DNA of 64,000 nucleotides from Bacteroidota bacterium (GTDB taxonomy: Bacteria; Bacteroidota; Bacteroidia; Bacteroidales; F082), in the NCBI GenBank assembly GCA_016845175.1, contig JAERTD010000040.1, forward strand, positions 159,462 to 223,461, given 5' to 3'. Positions 26,881 to 36,547 of the stretch are shown here, one piece after another. The notes under the pieces were generated by a model. It was not told the origin of the DNA, did no database searches, and saw only the letters and a program-made list of their open reading frames with translations. How positions within the stretch are numbered: the stretch's first letter is position 1; each line of letters opens with the position of its first letter. The translations under genes and the position numbers were made by a program.

Positions 26881-28365
26881 ATGCTGAACCAACGTTTACA
26901 GCAGAAATTATTACAAAAACTATCGCCGCAGCAAATTTTGCTTATGAAACTGCTGCAGATACCTGCCGTTGGTCTGGAGCAACGTGTGAAGCAGGAAATT
27001 GAAGAGAATCCGGCCCTTGAAGTTGATGAGGCAGATTTGGGTGAGGAGAATAGTGATGATCCCTTGGCTGATGATGATTATGACGAAGACGGTGATCAAA
27101 TAGAAGTGAAGGATAAGGATGAGGAATTTGACTTTGACGATTACCTTCAGGATGATGATGACATCCCTCATTATAAACTATCAGCAAACAACTACAGTGC
27201 GGATGATGAAAGACGCGAAATACCATTTGCCTCTGGTGTTAGCTTTCACGAATTACTGATACAACAATTGGGCTTGCGTCATTTTGAAGAGCATAAATAC
27301 AATATTGGCATGTATATCATTGGCAATATTGATGACTCGGGTTATCTGCAACGTACAGTTGATGCAATGGTTGATGATCTGGCCTTCATGCAAAACATCA
27401 CCACCGATAAGTTTGAGGTATTGGAAGTGCTGGAAGCCATTCAGGAATTTGATCCCACAGGCGTTGGTGCCAGAAACCTACAGGAATGTCTGCTCATTCA
27501 ACTCCGGAAAATCAGCAAGCTTAATCCATCCACTACCATTGATCTGGCCATCCGAATAGTAACCAGGTATTTCAATGAGTTTACAAAAAAACACTATCAG
27601 AAAATAATGAAGCGTCTGGAAATTGATGAAGATCAGTTAAAGGATGCCATGGATGAAATCCTGAATTTGAATCCAAAACCCGGAAACTCACTCAGTGAGA
27701 CCACACGTACCAATCATTATATCATACCTGATTTTACCATCAACAATACCAATGGTAACCTTGAACTGGTGCTAAACTCTTGGAATATGCCCGACTTGAG
27801 AGTCAGCAACACCTATTCCGGTATGATTCAGGATATGAGCAAGCAAAAGAAAACCAAAAAGCAAAAAGAAGCTTACTCCTTTATCAAGCAGAAAATTGAT
27901 TCCGCCAAATGGTTTATCGAAGCCATCAGACAGCGTCAGAATACCCTGTATTCAACCATGAGTACCATCATGGAATACCAATATGAATACTTTTTGTCAG
28001 GAGATGAGACTGATCTCAAGCCCATGATTCTCAAGGACATTGCAGAAAGGGTTCATTTGGACATTTCTACCATATCCAGGGTGGCTAACAGTAAATATGT
28101 ACAAACACCTTTTGGCACTTTTTTATTGAAAAGTTTTTTCAGTGAATCCATGCAAAAGGAGGATGGTGAAGAGATTTCAACCCGGGAAATCAAGACCATT
28201 TTAAAAGACATTATCGAAGGAGAAACCAAAAGGAAACCTTTTACCGATGAGTATCTGACAAAACTACTAAAGGAAAAAGGATATAATATTGCTCGGCGAA
28301 CCGTGGCCAAATATCGCGAGCAGTTAGGAATTCCTGTGGCTCGCCTTCGTAAGGAGCTCACATAA
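26881..28365 (+). CDS. rpoN: RNA polymerase sigma-54 factor
   Basis: 494 residues. Region I (about 1-50) is Gln/Leu-rich (LSPQQILLMKLLQIP), needed for activator response. Region II is a very acidic Asp/Glu stretch (about 52-100). The core-binding region III (about 120-310) precedes the helix-turn-helix that contains DISTISRVANSKYVQTPFG. The RpoN box ARRTVAKYRE near residue 470 reads the -24 element. It needs AAA+ activators; none is encoded in this window, and none of the kinases here has an AAA+ output. Confidence 0.97.
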   Translation: MLNQRLQQKLLQKLSPQQILLMKLLQIPAVGLEQRVKQEIEENPALEVDEADLGEENSDDPLADDDYDEDGDQIEVKDKDEEFDFDDYLQDDDDIPHYKLSANNYSADDERREIPFASGVSFHELLIQQLGLRHFEEHKYNIGMYIIGNIDDSGYLQRTVDAMVDDLAFMQNITTDKFEVLEVLEAIQEFDPTGVGARNLQECLLIQLRKISKLNPSTTIDLAIRIVTRYFNEFTKKHYQKIMKRLEIDEDQLKDAMDEILNLNPKPGNSLSETTRTNHYIIPDFTINNTNGNLELVLNSWNMPDLRVSNTYSGMIQDMSKQKKTKKQKEAYSFIKQKIDSAKWFIEAIRQRQNTLYSTMSTIMEYQYEYFLSGDETDLKPMILKDIAERVHLDISTISRVANSKYVQTPFGTFLLKSFFSESMQKEDGEEISTREIKTILKDIIEGETKRKPFTDEYLTKLLKEKGYNIARRTVAKYREQLGIPVARLRKELT

Positions 28366-28435
28366 TATATGGCTTTGATTCTGCCAATTTTAAAAGCATG
28401 ACCTTTGTTAGTATCGATTTAACCCTCGTCTATTC

Positions 28436-29068
28436 ATGTCAACAAAACCCTTAGATCTGGAGAAAAAAATTGCCCAATTTATCTCAGTGGTATTCCACCC
28501 GCTTTTGATACCCAGCTATGTACTCTTGCTGCTTTTTCAGATAAGGGTGCATTTTATCATGATTTTGCCTCAGGACTATCGCTATTTGCTGCTTTTGATT
28601 GTTGTCCTTAGTACCTGTGTGATGCCGGCACTCATCATGTTCATTTTATTGAAATTAAAGTATGTGAAAAGCCTGCAGATGGAATCACGGCAGGAGCGGA
28701 TTGCTCCTCTTGTAATCATGGCAATCTTCTTTTATGGTACTCATTATTTATTGAAACAGTCACCCTACAACAGCATATTTAATCTATTTATGCTGGGAGC
28801 GACCATGTTGGTCTTAATCAGTTTATTGCTCAACTATCTCACAAAAATATCCATACATATGGTAGCTATTGGGGGCATGCTGGGTACATTTATTGGATTT
28901 TCACTGGCCTTTCAATATCCCATGCATACCATGCTTTATGCCATGATAATCGTGGCAGGAGCTACAGCCTACGCACGCTTAAAACTGGGTGCCCATGCAC
29001 CCTATCAGGTATATGGAGGATTCTTACTGGGGAGTGTTTCTATGTCGCTTCTAATACTCTTTGCCTAG
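28436..29068 (+). CDS. PAP2-like membrane protein
   Basis: 210 residues with about six hydrophobic helices. The C-terminal part (HMVAIGGMLGT ... ARLKLGAHAPYQVYGG) resembles the end of PAP2 phosphatase-like membrane proteins, keeping a His in GAHAPYQVYGG, but the first phosphatase signature (KxxxxxxRP) is not seen, so activity is doubtful. Inner membrane. Its stop codon overlaps that of the convergent gene at 29065 by three bases (CTAG). Start is ATG at 28436, 70 bases after rpoN. Confidence 0.7.
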   Translation: MSTKPLDLEKKIAQFISVVFHPLLIPSYVLLLLFQIRVHFIMILPQDYRYLLLLIVVLSTCVMPALIMFILLKLKYVKSLQMESRQERIAPLVIMAIFFYGTHYLLKQSPYNSIFNLFMLGATMLVLISLLLNYLTKISIHMVAIGGMLGTFIGFSLAFQYPMHTMLYAMIIVAGATAYARLKLGAHAPYQVYGGFLLGSVSMSLLILFA

Positions 29069-29739
29069 AAGGGTGTAATGGTCAAACCAACCGATAGGGG
29101 TTGCAATTCCGGACCCTTTCCTTTTTCGAAAAAGTCGTTGATTTGATAATAGGTATATAAATTGAAGGCCTTATAACCTATCCTGAAGGTGGCACCATAA
29201 GTCCAGGTTTCCAAATTGGAAATCCCTTTACGCTTTTCTTTTACTTTAGGACCTGAGGAGGTAAGGTCGCCCACATATTTTTCTTTGCTATCGATGGACC
29301 AGCCCACCTTAAAACCAGCACTTACCTTAAAACCACTTTCAGTTCTGAATTTGAATTCGAAAGGAAGATCCAGATATACTAAATTGATCTTACTTCTTTT
29401 GTAATTAACATTGGCCGGGATAGGAACCATTTTGATAGTATCGGCCTTAACATCCTCCACCCTTGCATTTGAATAAATATTGTGGTTTCTGATGCCCAGT
29501 CCAACTGAGAAGGAGGACATACTTTCACCCAATTGAAAATTGTACATGGCGAAACCAGTGGCACCCTGATGAATGGTCCTTAGTTCAATGTCATCGGGAG
29601 ATTTTAACCAGATGTCGGTAAAGATATCAGCTCCGACAGTAATTTTCCTTTTGGCACTTTCACTTAAAACCTGTGCGGAGACAGTTTGACCAAGGAGTGC
29701 AAAAAAGCAGATGGCTATGATTAGTTGAAATTTCTTCAT
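29065..29739 (-). CDS. Outer-membrane beta-barrel (porin family) protein
   Basis: 224 residues. A signal peptide (residues 1-22, ending VSAQ) is followed by strand-rich sequence with alternating hydrophobicity, such as INLVYLDLPFEFKFR and TYGATFRIGYKAFNLYTYY, and a short terminal strand ending TITPF, as in small outer-membrane barrels. It resembles the PorT-type outer membrane beta-barrel family; no specific role. ATG at 29739. Confidence 0.78.
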   Translation of the reverse strand: MKKFQLIIAICFFALLGQTVSAQVLSESAKRKITVGADIFTDIWLKSPDDIELRTIHQGATGFAMYNFQLGESMSSFSVGLGIRNHNIYSNARVEDVKADTIKMVPIPANVNYKRSKINLVYLDLPFEFKFRTESGFKVSAGFKVGWSIDSKEKYVGDLTSSGPKVKEKRKGISNLETWTYGATFRIGYKAFNLYTYYQINDFFEKGKGPELQPLSVGLTITPF

Positions 29740-29776
29740 GGGAATGGATTTCCGTGTATTTAATTCTTATTGCTGG

Positions 29777-29784
29777 CAAAGATA
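29777..29784 (-). promoter_or_regulatory. Candidate -7 element for the beta-barrel gene at 29065
   Basis: On the minus strand TATCTTTG matches TAnnTTTG, 37 bases before the ATG. Confidence 0.35.
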
Positions 29785-29886
29785 CTATTTGTATGTCTTA
29801 AAATGCGAAATAAATGTACTTACAATTGTTTACTAAAGGCTCTTCAGAGCTGGCATTTAACATTTTTTATAAGCAAGGGTGATTTC

Positions 29887-30495
29887 TCACTGATTCAAAA
29901 GCTCATCCAGTAAATCTGATACTTTACCGGAATCCCAGTCAGCAGCCCCTTTTTTATGGATCAGCACCTTGTGCTTACGGTCTATAACAAATGTAGTGGG
30001 TATGCTGTTGCTTGAAAAGTCGGCAGGCATGGTGTTGTAATAGTAGAAAGGCAGTTGCTTGTAGTCATGTTTTGCAGCAAATTCTTCTACAATTTCAGGA
30101 TCTTCATCACTCAGGAGTACAAAATGTACCTTGTCGCCATAAGTTTCATACAATGACTGTATACTTGGTAGTTCACCCACACAGGGTGGGCACCAGGTAG
30201 CCCAGATATTCAAAAAGACAGGTTTACCCTTCAGATCCCTGTAGGTAAGACGTTCGCCCTCCAGGGTATAGAATGACCAGTTAATTGCCTGCTGGTTAAG
30301 CGTAAATTGCTCATCCACATCAAGTGTGGATGGAGGCAAGGACACCGCTCCAATTAGAAAACCGGCGATTTCCTTTCGGGTACTTGGGATCAACATCAGC
30401 ACTACGAACAGAACAAACACAAAGTCGGAAATAATCGACAATGGTTTTTTCCGCTTGAAATAATTGCTAATAGTTCTTTTTGGATCGAAAGCCAT
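29887..30495 (-). CDS. TlpA-family thioredoxin-like disulfide reductase
   Basis: 202 residues from ATG 30495 (a TTG one codon earlier is less likely). One membrane helix (about 20-42) anchors a periplasmic thioredoxin domain with the redox motif WATWCPPC near residue 108 and a cis-Pro loop IPTTFVIDRK. The TlpA/ResA group reduces periplasmic disulfides, for example during cytochrome c maturation. It begins 17 bases after the acidic protein gene at 30513 on the same strand. Confidence 0.9.
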   Translation of the reverse strand: MAFDPKRTISNYFKRKKPLSIISDFVFVLFVVLMLIPSTRKEIAGFLIGAVSLPPSTLDVDEQFTLNQQAINWSFYTLEGERLTYRDLKGKPVFLNIWATWCPPCVGELPSIQSLYETYGDKVHFVLLSDEDPEIVEEFAAKHDYKQLPFYYYNTMPADFSSNSIPTTFVIDRKHKVLIHKKGAADWDSGKVSDLLDELLNQ

Positions 30496-30512
30496 CAATC
30501 ATAAGTATTGGG

Positions 30513-30953
30513 CTATGGTTTTTGAAGACCGGCCCTTTTATCAAGCAAAGAATTTATCTCTTCTTCCGTTAGTCCAGGAATGGTTAACTGGTGATCAATC
30601 AACGCTATTTCAGCTTCTACATCAGCAACCGGCTTACTCTCATCAATGAGCTCCTGTACACTGTTGTCTTCTTCAATTTCTTCAGCTTCATAGTACATCA
30701 ACTCATCACCTAATTCTTCACGCAATTGAAGTACCAGTGAATGCACCATTTCTTTTACAGGCTCTCCAAACTGCCCCTGTAGCTGCTGTACAATTTGTTC
30801 TCTCATTGTGTCATAATTACTAAAAAAGAACTGAAATTGCTTAAGCATTGCAGCATCCACCCCCGGAATGTCATCCAGCGATCGTTTCTCTACCATTATT
30901 TTGAATAGCTTGAATAATTCATCAAGCTCTTCTTTAAATTTTTCATCTTCCAT
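30513..30953 (-). CDS. Acidic cytoplasmic protein of unknown function
   Basis: 146 residues, rich in Glu, Asp, Leu and Gln, predicted largely helical. No signal peptide, membrane helix or recognised domain. The first half (to about 90) alternates Phe/Leu heptads (LDELFKLFKIM), and the second half is a Glu-rich linker followed by a short helical hairpin ending near LTEEEINSLLDKRAG. It shares an operon-like spacing with the TlpA gene downstream. Start ATG at 30953. Real by its codon-like composition and compact fit, but unassigned. Confidence 0.7.
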   Translation of the reverse strand: MEDEKFKEELDELFKLFKIMVEKRSLDDIPGVDAAMLKQFQFFFSNYDTMREQIVQQLQGQFGEPVKEMVHSLVLQLREELGDELMYYEAEEIEEDNSVQELIDESKPVADVEAEIALIDHQLTIPGLTEEEINSLLDKRAGLQKP

Positions 30954-31061
30954 GAGTCTGCAATAGTATTAATTTCCAAACACATTATCACTACCTCAAT
31001 AACTATGCCCAAATGGATTTATTGCGGTGATGCTTGTTAAATTTATCAAAAAAGACAGGAG

Positions 31062-32348
31062 TTATTTTTGGGCTGACAGGCTGGCAGATTTTCCCTCAAG
31101 CTCTGAAAACCAGATTAATGCATCAATTGCCATGGGTATCATGCCCGTAGTGTGATTGTATCCGGACAAAGGGAAATACTCCACCATATTTTCTGCACCG
31201 GCACTGACAAATTCATCATAGACTTTCTCGGAAGTGGCAAGTGGTACATCGCTATCTATGGTCCCATGGTAAATCCTAATGGGTTCCTGTGTTGACCAGG
31301 CATGGATGCTGTTGTTACTAATGCTGTTTCTGTATGAGTTGAATATAGGGTCGGTGTTTATACCATTTACAAAGCCGGGTGCTATTAAAACAGCTACCGT
31401 ATCATTGAGAAGGTCGTTGATTTCACCATTGGTATATTGACCCTGAAAATAGGAGGGGAGGTTGGTGGCAAAAGGCTCATTGAAAAACTCGTTTAATGTA
31501 TTATCCACGATCCCAAGACTGTGATATGAAATAGCTGTATAAGCCATATAAACGGGTTGCTGATAGGTGATTTTTTCAAACATAAAATCCTGAACCACTG
31601 AGAGGTCATACGGACCAGCACCACAGGCTGAAGCACTAACACTAAAACCAAGATTGCTTTCTTCAGCAATATAATAATGGGAGCTCATGGTAGCCCAGCC
31701 ACCTTGTGAATAGCCCAGCAGATATAAATCATCATCCCATCTAACATCTATAAGATCATCTCTCACCATTTCACTGGCTGCCAGAATCATTTGCTCAACC
31801 GAAGCCACTGTACTTTCCTTATGCATATAGGGATGTGTAAGTTGTTCTGAACTACCAAAACCAAGATAATCCGGAATGAGCATGATATAACCCATGGAAG
31901 CTGTAGCATGTAAATACTGAAACAAGGGATTCAATAAATCTTTGGATGGGGCTTCAGCATGAGCCGTATTGGTTCCATTCTGAAAGCAAATAATGGGAAA
32001 TTCAGTTCCGGAAGACTTCGGAATACATAGCAAACCAGAAGCTGTAACAGTGTCACCAAATAGCCATGTTTTGTATTCAAGCTTGTATATGTCCACCCCA
32101 TAAGCTATCGTTTGGCTAAGCTCTGAAGCAGCGGGGTAAAGAAATTCAAGTCCTGAAAACAAGCTTTGAACACTTGACAGACTATAGGTTTTTACATATT
32201 CATGGTCGATATATGCTTGATAGGAAGTGGGTGTTGGATCTGGTATTACTGGATCATCATCCTTGGTACAGGACGACAGCAGCAGACTGGTAATGAGTAT
32301 AAAGAAAATGGCTGATTGTAACGGGTTGATTGCTTTCAAATCACTCAT
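31062..32348 (-). CDS. Lipase-like alpha/beta hydrolase lipoprotein
   Basis: 428 residues. Lipoprotein signal ends at Cys27 (LLLSSC) followed by KDDD, an Asp-rich stretch; in Bacteroidota such tails often go with outer-membrane or surface export. The hydrolase core has the nucleophile elbow GYSQGG near residue 207, a likely acid in IDSDVP and a His in YNHTTG. The fold and length resemble secretory lipases. Substrate unknown; ester or peptide-like substrates are possible. ATG at 32348. Confidence 0.83.
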   Translation of the reverse strand: MSDLKAINPLQSAIFFILITSLLLSSCTKDDDPVIPDPTPTSYQAYIDHEYVKTYSLSSVQSLFSGLEFLYPAASELSQTIAYGVDIYKLEYKTWLFGDTVTASGLLCIPKSSGTEFPIICFQNGTNTAHAEAPSKDLLNPLFQYLHATASMGYIMLIPDYLGFGSSEQLTHPYMHKESTVASVEQMILAASEMVRDDLIDVRWDDDLYLLGYSQGGWATMSSHYYIAEESNLGFSVSASACGAGPYDLSVVQDFMFEKITYQQPVYMAYTAISYHSLGIVDNTLNEFFNEPFATNLPSYFQGQYTNGEINDLLNDTVAVLIAPGFVNGINTDPIFNSYRNSISNNSIHAWSTQEPIRIYHGTIDSDVPLATSEKVYDEFVSAGAENMVEYFPLSGYNHTTGMIPMAIDALIWFSELEGKSASLSAQK

Positions 32349-32388
32349 GATGATAGGTTTGGTTAGGGGCTTGTTTTTGTCTTGGTAG

Positions 32389-32396
32389 CAAATGTA
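32389..32396 (-). promoter_or_regulatory. Candidate -7 element for the lipase-like gene
   Basis: On the minus strand TACATTTG matches TAnnTTTG, 40 bases before the ATG at 32348. Confidence 0.35.
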
Positions 32397-32483
32397 TAGA
32401 ATTTGTTTGTGCTGAGTGGAATCTGATGGTTTTTATACGATACTTGTGCTTTTAAACGTTTGTAGAAAGACTTAATCCTAATC

Positions 32484-34760
32484 ATGGCACGACTCATAAA
32501 ATGGTTAATGAAAGCCCTGCTGGTATGTAGCATGCTTATCATCCTTTTCACCAGTGTTTTCTTTCTATCCGTCAGCATGGGAATTTTTGGTCCTCTGCCC
32601 AGCAAAGCCGAGCTCATGGCAGTACACAACGAGGAGGCTTCTCTGGTTTTTTCTTCGGATGGGAAATTATTGGGAAAGTATTTTGCTGAGAACCGCACAA
32701 ACATTAGCTGGGATGAGGTTCCCGAACACCTGATCAATGCATTGGTGGCCACGGAAGATAAGCGGTTTTACCTGCATAAGGGTTATGACGGAAGAAGTTA
32801 TTTGAGGGTTTTTTTCAAGTCCATTTTAATGGGCGATCGCAGTTCAGGTGGAGGTAGCACCCTCACCCAGCAACTGGTAAAGAACCTTTATGGAAGGAAG
32901 GATCACAGCCTGCTATCCATGCCAGTAAATAAGTTGAAGGAGGCTATTATTGCCACCCGTATGGAGGATGTGTATACCAAAGAAGAAATTCTCCTACTTT
33001 ATCTGAATTCAGTGCCTTTTGGTGAAGATGTTTATGGGATCGAAGCTGCAGCCAAAAGATATTTTGATAAACATGCTGCCGAACTCAGTATACAGGAATC
33101 GGCCGTCTTGGTGGGTATGCTTAAGGCCAATACCTATTACAATCCACGACTGCATCCCGACAATGCCCTGAGCCGAAGAAATCAGATCATTCACCTCATG
33201 GCAAAAGAGTCGTTTTTGAGTCCGTCGGAGGCGGATAGTTTGAAAAAGCTGGAACTGGGGCTGAAGTATGCCAACTATATGAAGGAATCACCTGCAGGTT
33301 ATTTTATCCGCCAGGTGAAAAGAAGATTGAAAACCATCCTTGAAAACCAGCAAGTAAACAATCAAAGACAGTACGACCTTGAAAAAGATGGACTGCGTAT
33401 TTATACCAGCCTGGATTATTCCATACAACGAATGGCTCAGGAAGCCACGGAAACCCACCTGATTAAAATGCAGAAGCTGCTTAATCAGAACCTGGAAAGA
33501 AGAAAATACCGAAGCAAGTGGGAAGACCAACTGGATGACTTCTCAGAAGAACAGCTGAACACAGAGAAAAAAAGAGAGCTGTTCGACTGGCAAGAAAACC
33601 GGTCGGAACTCATGAAATTATCAGACAGTCTTTGGCATTATCATAGCATGCTCCATGCTGCTGTTCTGGTCAGTGAACCATCCACAGGCCGCGTATTGGC
33701 ATGGGTTGGAGGCAACCATTATCGCTATTTGCCCTTCGATATGGTCTATGCCAAAAGACAAATAGCCTCGGCCATAAAGCCATTTATTTATGCAGCTGCA
33801 CTTGAGGAAGGTTTGGGGCCTTGTACCTATCTGGAAAACACCGAAAAAACCTATGAGACATTTGATGATTGGCAACCCTCAAATTATGATGGCAGCAGCA
33901 GTGATTCATCGGTGGCCATGTGGTATGCATTGGCGAAATCAATGAATCTGCCCACGGTAGATTTGCTCTTTAAAACTGGCTATGATGAGGTAGCTGATAT
34001 GCTCAGGCGTTTCGACCTGAAAGCACCCTATCGGGAAACACCCGCCATATCCCTGGGAGCCCTGGATGTGTCGCTTTACGAAATGGTAAGAGCCTACGCA
34101 GCCATTGCCAATCATGGTGTATTCATGGATGATTTGGTGATGATTGATAAGGTAACAGATGCATCTGGTCAATTGATTTATGAAAGAGTTAAGGCTGATG
34201 GTTTGTTAGTGATATCAGATGTCCATACGGATCAGCTGACACTGATGTTGGAAGGAGCGGTTAACCAGGGAACCGGAGTTAAAATCAGAAACCAATATGG
34301 TTTTAAGGCTGACCTGGCGGCTAAAACAGGTACTGCTCAGAATTACAGCAATGCCTGGTTTATGGCCTACACACCTAACTTGGTTGTTGGCAGTTGGGTA
34401 GGTGCCCGATCTCCTGAGGTGCATTTTTCCAATGGATTGGGTAGTGGTTCAGCTTTGGCCTTACCCATTAGCGCACAGATATTGAAAGGCATAGAAAATG
34501 ACAGGACCCTGAACAATACTTATCTGACGGACTTTAGTTTACATGCCTCCGATGACAACAGCCTGGATTGTGCTCCTTACTTTGAAAAGGGCCTACCCGG
34601 ATTTATCCATCGTCTGACAGATAAGGGTCAAGCCAGGGATGATCAACCATCAAAGCCAATTCCTGCAGACAGTGTGCAAACGGAGGAAAAGAAACCTAAA
34701 AAGAAGAACCGCTTTCGCAGGTTTATTGACAAAGTGTTCAAAGGGAAAAAGGATAAGTAG
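32484..34760 (+). CDS. Class A penicillin-binding protein (transglycosylase/transpeptidase)
   Basis: 758 residues. One N-terminal membrane helix (about 10-33), a GT51 glycosyltransferase domain (about 60-240) with the catalytic Glu in ATEDKRFY and GGSTLTQQLVKNLY, and a transpeptidase domain with SAIK at 429-432, SMN at 486-488 and KTGTA from 614. The tail is basic (KKPKKKNRFRR). It polymerises and cross-links peptidoglycan in the periplasm. It is in the PBP1A/1B group, but the exact subclass is not decided. ATG at 32484. Confidence 0.95.
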   Translation: MARLIKWLMKALLVCSMLIILFTSVFFLSVSMGIFGPLPSKAELMAVHNEEASLVFSSDGKLLGKYFAENRTNISWDEVPEHLINALVATEDKRFYLHKGYDGRSYLRVFFKSILMGDRSSGGGSTLTQQLVKNLYGRKDHSLLSMPVNKLKEAIIATRMEDVYTKEEILLLYLNSVPFGEDVYGIEAAAKRYFDKHAAELSIQESAVLVGMLKANTYYNPRLHPDNALSRRNQIIHLMAKESFLSPSEADSLKKLELGLKYANYMKESPAGYFIRQVKRRLKTILENQQVNNQRQYDLEKDGLRIYTSLDYSIQRMAQEATETHLIKMQKLLNQNLERRKYRSKWEDQLDDFSEEQLNTEKKRELFDWQENRSELMKLSDSLWHYHSMLHAAVLVSEPSTGRVLAWVGGNHYRYLPFDMVYAKRQIASAIKPFIYAAALEEGLGPCTYLENTEKTYETFDDWQPSNYDGSSSDSSVAMWYALAKSMNLPTVDLLFKTGYDEVADMLRRFDLKAPYRETPAISLGALDVSLYEMVRAYAAIANHGVFMDDLVMIDKVTDASGQLIYERVKADGLLVISDVHTDQLTLMLEGAVNQGTGVKIRNQYGFKADLAAKTGTAQNYSNAWFMAYTPNLVVGSWVGARSPEVHFSNGLGSGSALALPISAQILKGIENDRTLNNTYLTDFSLHASDDNSLDCAPYFEKGLPGFIHRLTDKGQARDDQPSKPIPADSVQTEEKKPKKKNRFRRFIDKVFKGKKDK

Positions 34761-34910
34761 TCCTTCTGAGAGGCTAACTCCCGACAATGGTTTTCCTAAC
34801 AACCCTATACTGATTGCTTGACATTCATCACACTTCAAAGGGGAGTGCATTTGAATAACAAATGTATCTTTACGGCTACTCTTATTAATATAAATCAGAA
34901 TTGCCGAACA

Positions 34911-36545
34911 ATGAAGTCGATTATAAGCCTCCTGCTGCTTAGCTCTGTCTTGAGCCTTAATGTGTTCAGTCAAAACCAATTATTGACCATTGCTGAATCT
35001 TCAAATTTTACAGCCACTTCAACCTATGCTGATGTCATGGGCTTTGTTAAAGATCTCGATCAGCGCTATGATCATATGAAGTTGGTGACCATTGCTAGCT
35101 CCACTGAAGGTCGAGAGATTCCCATGTTGATCATAGGATCACCGCTGCCGGAATCACCAAAAGATCTTGAGAATGATCCACGGATGGTGGTGTATTTACA
35201 AGCCAATATCCATGCCGGAGAAATAGAAGGAAAGGAGGCTACACTCATGCTGGCTCGTGATGATTTGAGCGACCCCAATGCCGAAATCTTTAAAGACCTT
35301 GTGGTATTAATTAATCCCATCTTAAATGCAGATGGAAATGAAAGGTTTAGCAAGAAAAACCGCACCAACCAAAACGGACCTTCCGAGGGTGTAGGTGTTA
35401 GATATAATGGACAACAATTGGATCTAAACCGGGATGCAGTGAAAATTGAATCACCTGAAATCAGAGGCGTCATCAGTAATGTATTCAATACCTGGGACCC
35501 GGCCATCATCGTCGATTGTCATACCACCAATGGGTCCTTTCATGAAGAGCCGGTAACCTTCACCTGGATGGTCAACCCCAATGGTGATCGCAGCCTCATC
35601 AACTATATGCGGGATGAGATGATGCCGGCAGTTGGAGATCGTCTGAGGAATACCTACGGAGTAGAAAATTGCTTTTATGGAGTGTTTATCGATCGGATGG
35701 ATTACAGCAAAGGCTGGATTTCCTATGCTTCGGAACCAAGATATCTAGTGGATTATGTGGGGCTTCGAAACAGGCTGGCTATTTTAAATGAAAATTATGT
35801 CTATGCCGACTATGAAACCAGGGTTAGAGGAAGTTATGCTTTTCTGAAGTCCGTATTGGATTATGCCGGACAGCACTACAAACAAATTAAAGAGCTATTG
35901 GCTGCTGCTGACAAGCAAACCATAGCACGCGGCATGGCACCCAAAGAAACCGATTCCATGGCACTTCGTTATAAAGCAAAACCAACGCCTCAACCCATCA
36001 CCATTAAAGCCATTGAAACAGATACCATTCCCGGAGTTAAAGGCTATTGGCGTTACAAGGCCAGTGACAGAAAAGTAACAGTCACGGTTCCCTATTACGC
36101 TGATTATTATGCAACCGAAAGTACCCGCTTTCCCTATGCTTATATACTATCCATTGCCGATGCAACTGTCTTGGATTTGCTGGAAGTACATGGGATTGAA
36201 TATGAGTACCTCAGTAAGGATATGGCTCTTGAGGTAGAAGGCTTTAAAATCCAAAAATTAACACCTTCCAAACGACTGAACCAGGGTCATTATACCCACA
36301 CCATTGAAGGTAACTATGCAACTGAACAAAAAGATTTTTATGCTGGTAGCATCCTGATTAAAACAGGGCAGAAACTGGGCTCTTTGGTTGCCTGTATCAT
36401 GGAAGCCAGAGCCAATGATGGCTTGCTCAAGTGGAATTTCTTCGATCGTTATCTGGTTTCTCAGTGGGGAGGACGATATTACCCCTTTCCGGTATATCGA
36501 ATAGTCAAGCCCGTGAAGCTACCTACACATAAACCAGAAAAATAA
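34911..36545 (+). CDS. Secreted M14-family metallopeptidase
   Basis: 544 residues from ATG 34911. An upstream in-frame ATG at 34818 exists, but only 34911 gives a signal peptide (MKSIISLLLLSSVLSLNVFS). The zinc ligands are HxxE in NIHAGEIEGKE and the His of VDCHTTNG; the catalytic Glu is probably in LAILNENYVY. A C-terminal beta domain (from about 350) has no recognised name, and there is no Por sorting domain, unlike the M14 protein at 18059. Periplasmic or cell-surface location expected. YgiQ follows 2 bases later. Confidence 0.88.
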   Translation: MKSIISLLLLSSVLSLNVFSQNQLLTIAESSNFTATSTYADVMGFVKDLDQRYDHMKLVTIASSTEGREIPMLIIGSPLPESPKDLENDPRMVVYLQANIHAGEIEGKEATLMLARDDLSDPNAEIFKDLVVLINPILNADGNERFSKKNRTNQNGPSEGVGVRYNGQQLDLNRDAVKIESPEIRGVISNVFNTWDPAIIVDCHTTNGSFHEEPVTFTWMVNPNGDRSLINYMRDEMMPAVGDRLRNTYGVENCFYGVFIDRMDYSKGWISYASEPRYLVDYVGLRNRLAILNENYVYADYETRVRGSYAFLKSVLDYAGQHYKQIKELLAAADKQTIARGMAPKETDSMALRYKAKPTPQPITIKAIETDTIPGVKGYWRYKASDRKVTVTVPYYADYYATESTRFPYAYILSIADATVLDLLEVHGIEYEYLSKDMALEVEGFKIQKLTPSKRLNQGHYTHTIEGNYATEQKDFYAGSILIKTGQKLGSLVACIMEARANDGLLKWNFFDRYLVSQWGGRYYPFPVYRIVKPVKLPTHKPEK

Positions 36546-36547
36546 GT

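Noticed and set aside
28110..28140. Sigma-54 type -24/-12 promoter (TTGGCAC...ATTG)
   Set aside because: It lies inside the rpoN coding region, spacing and -12 element do not fit, and no gene start follows.
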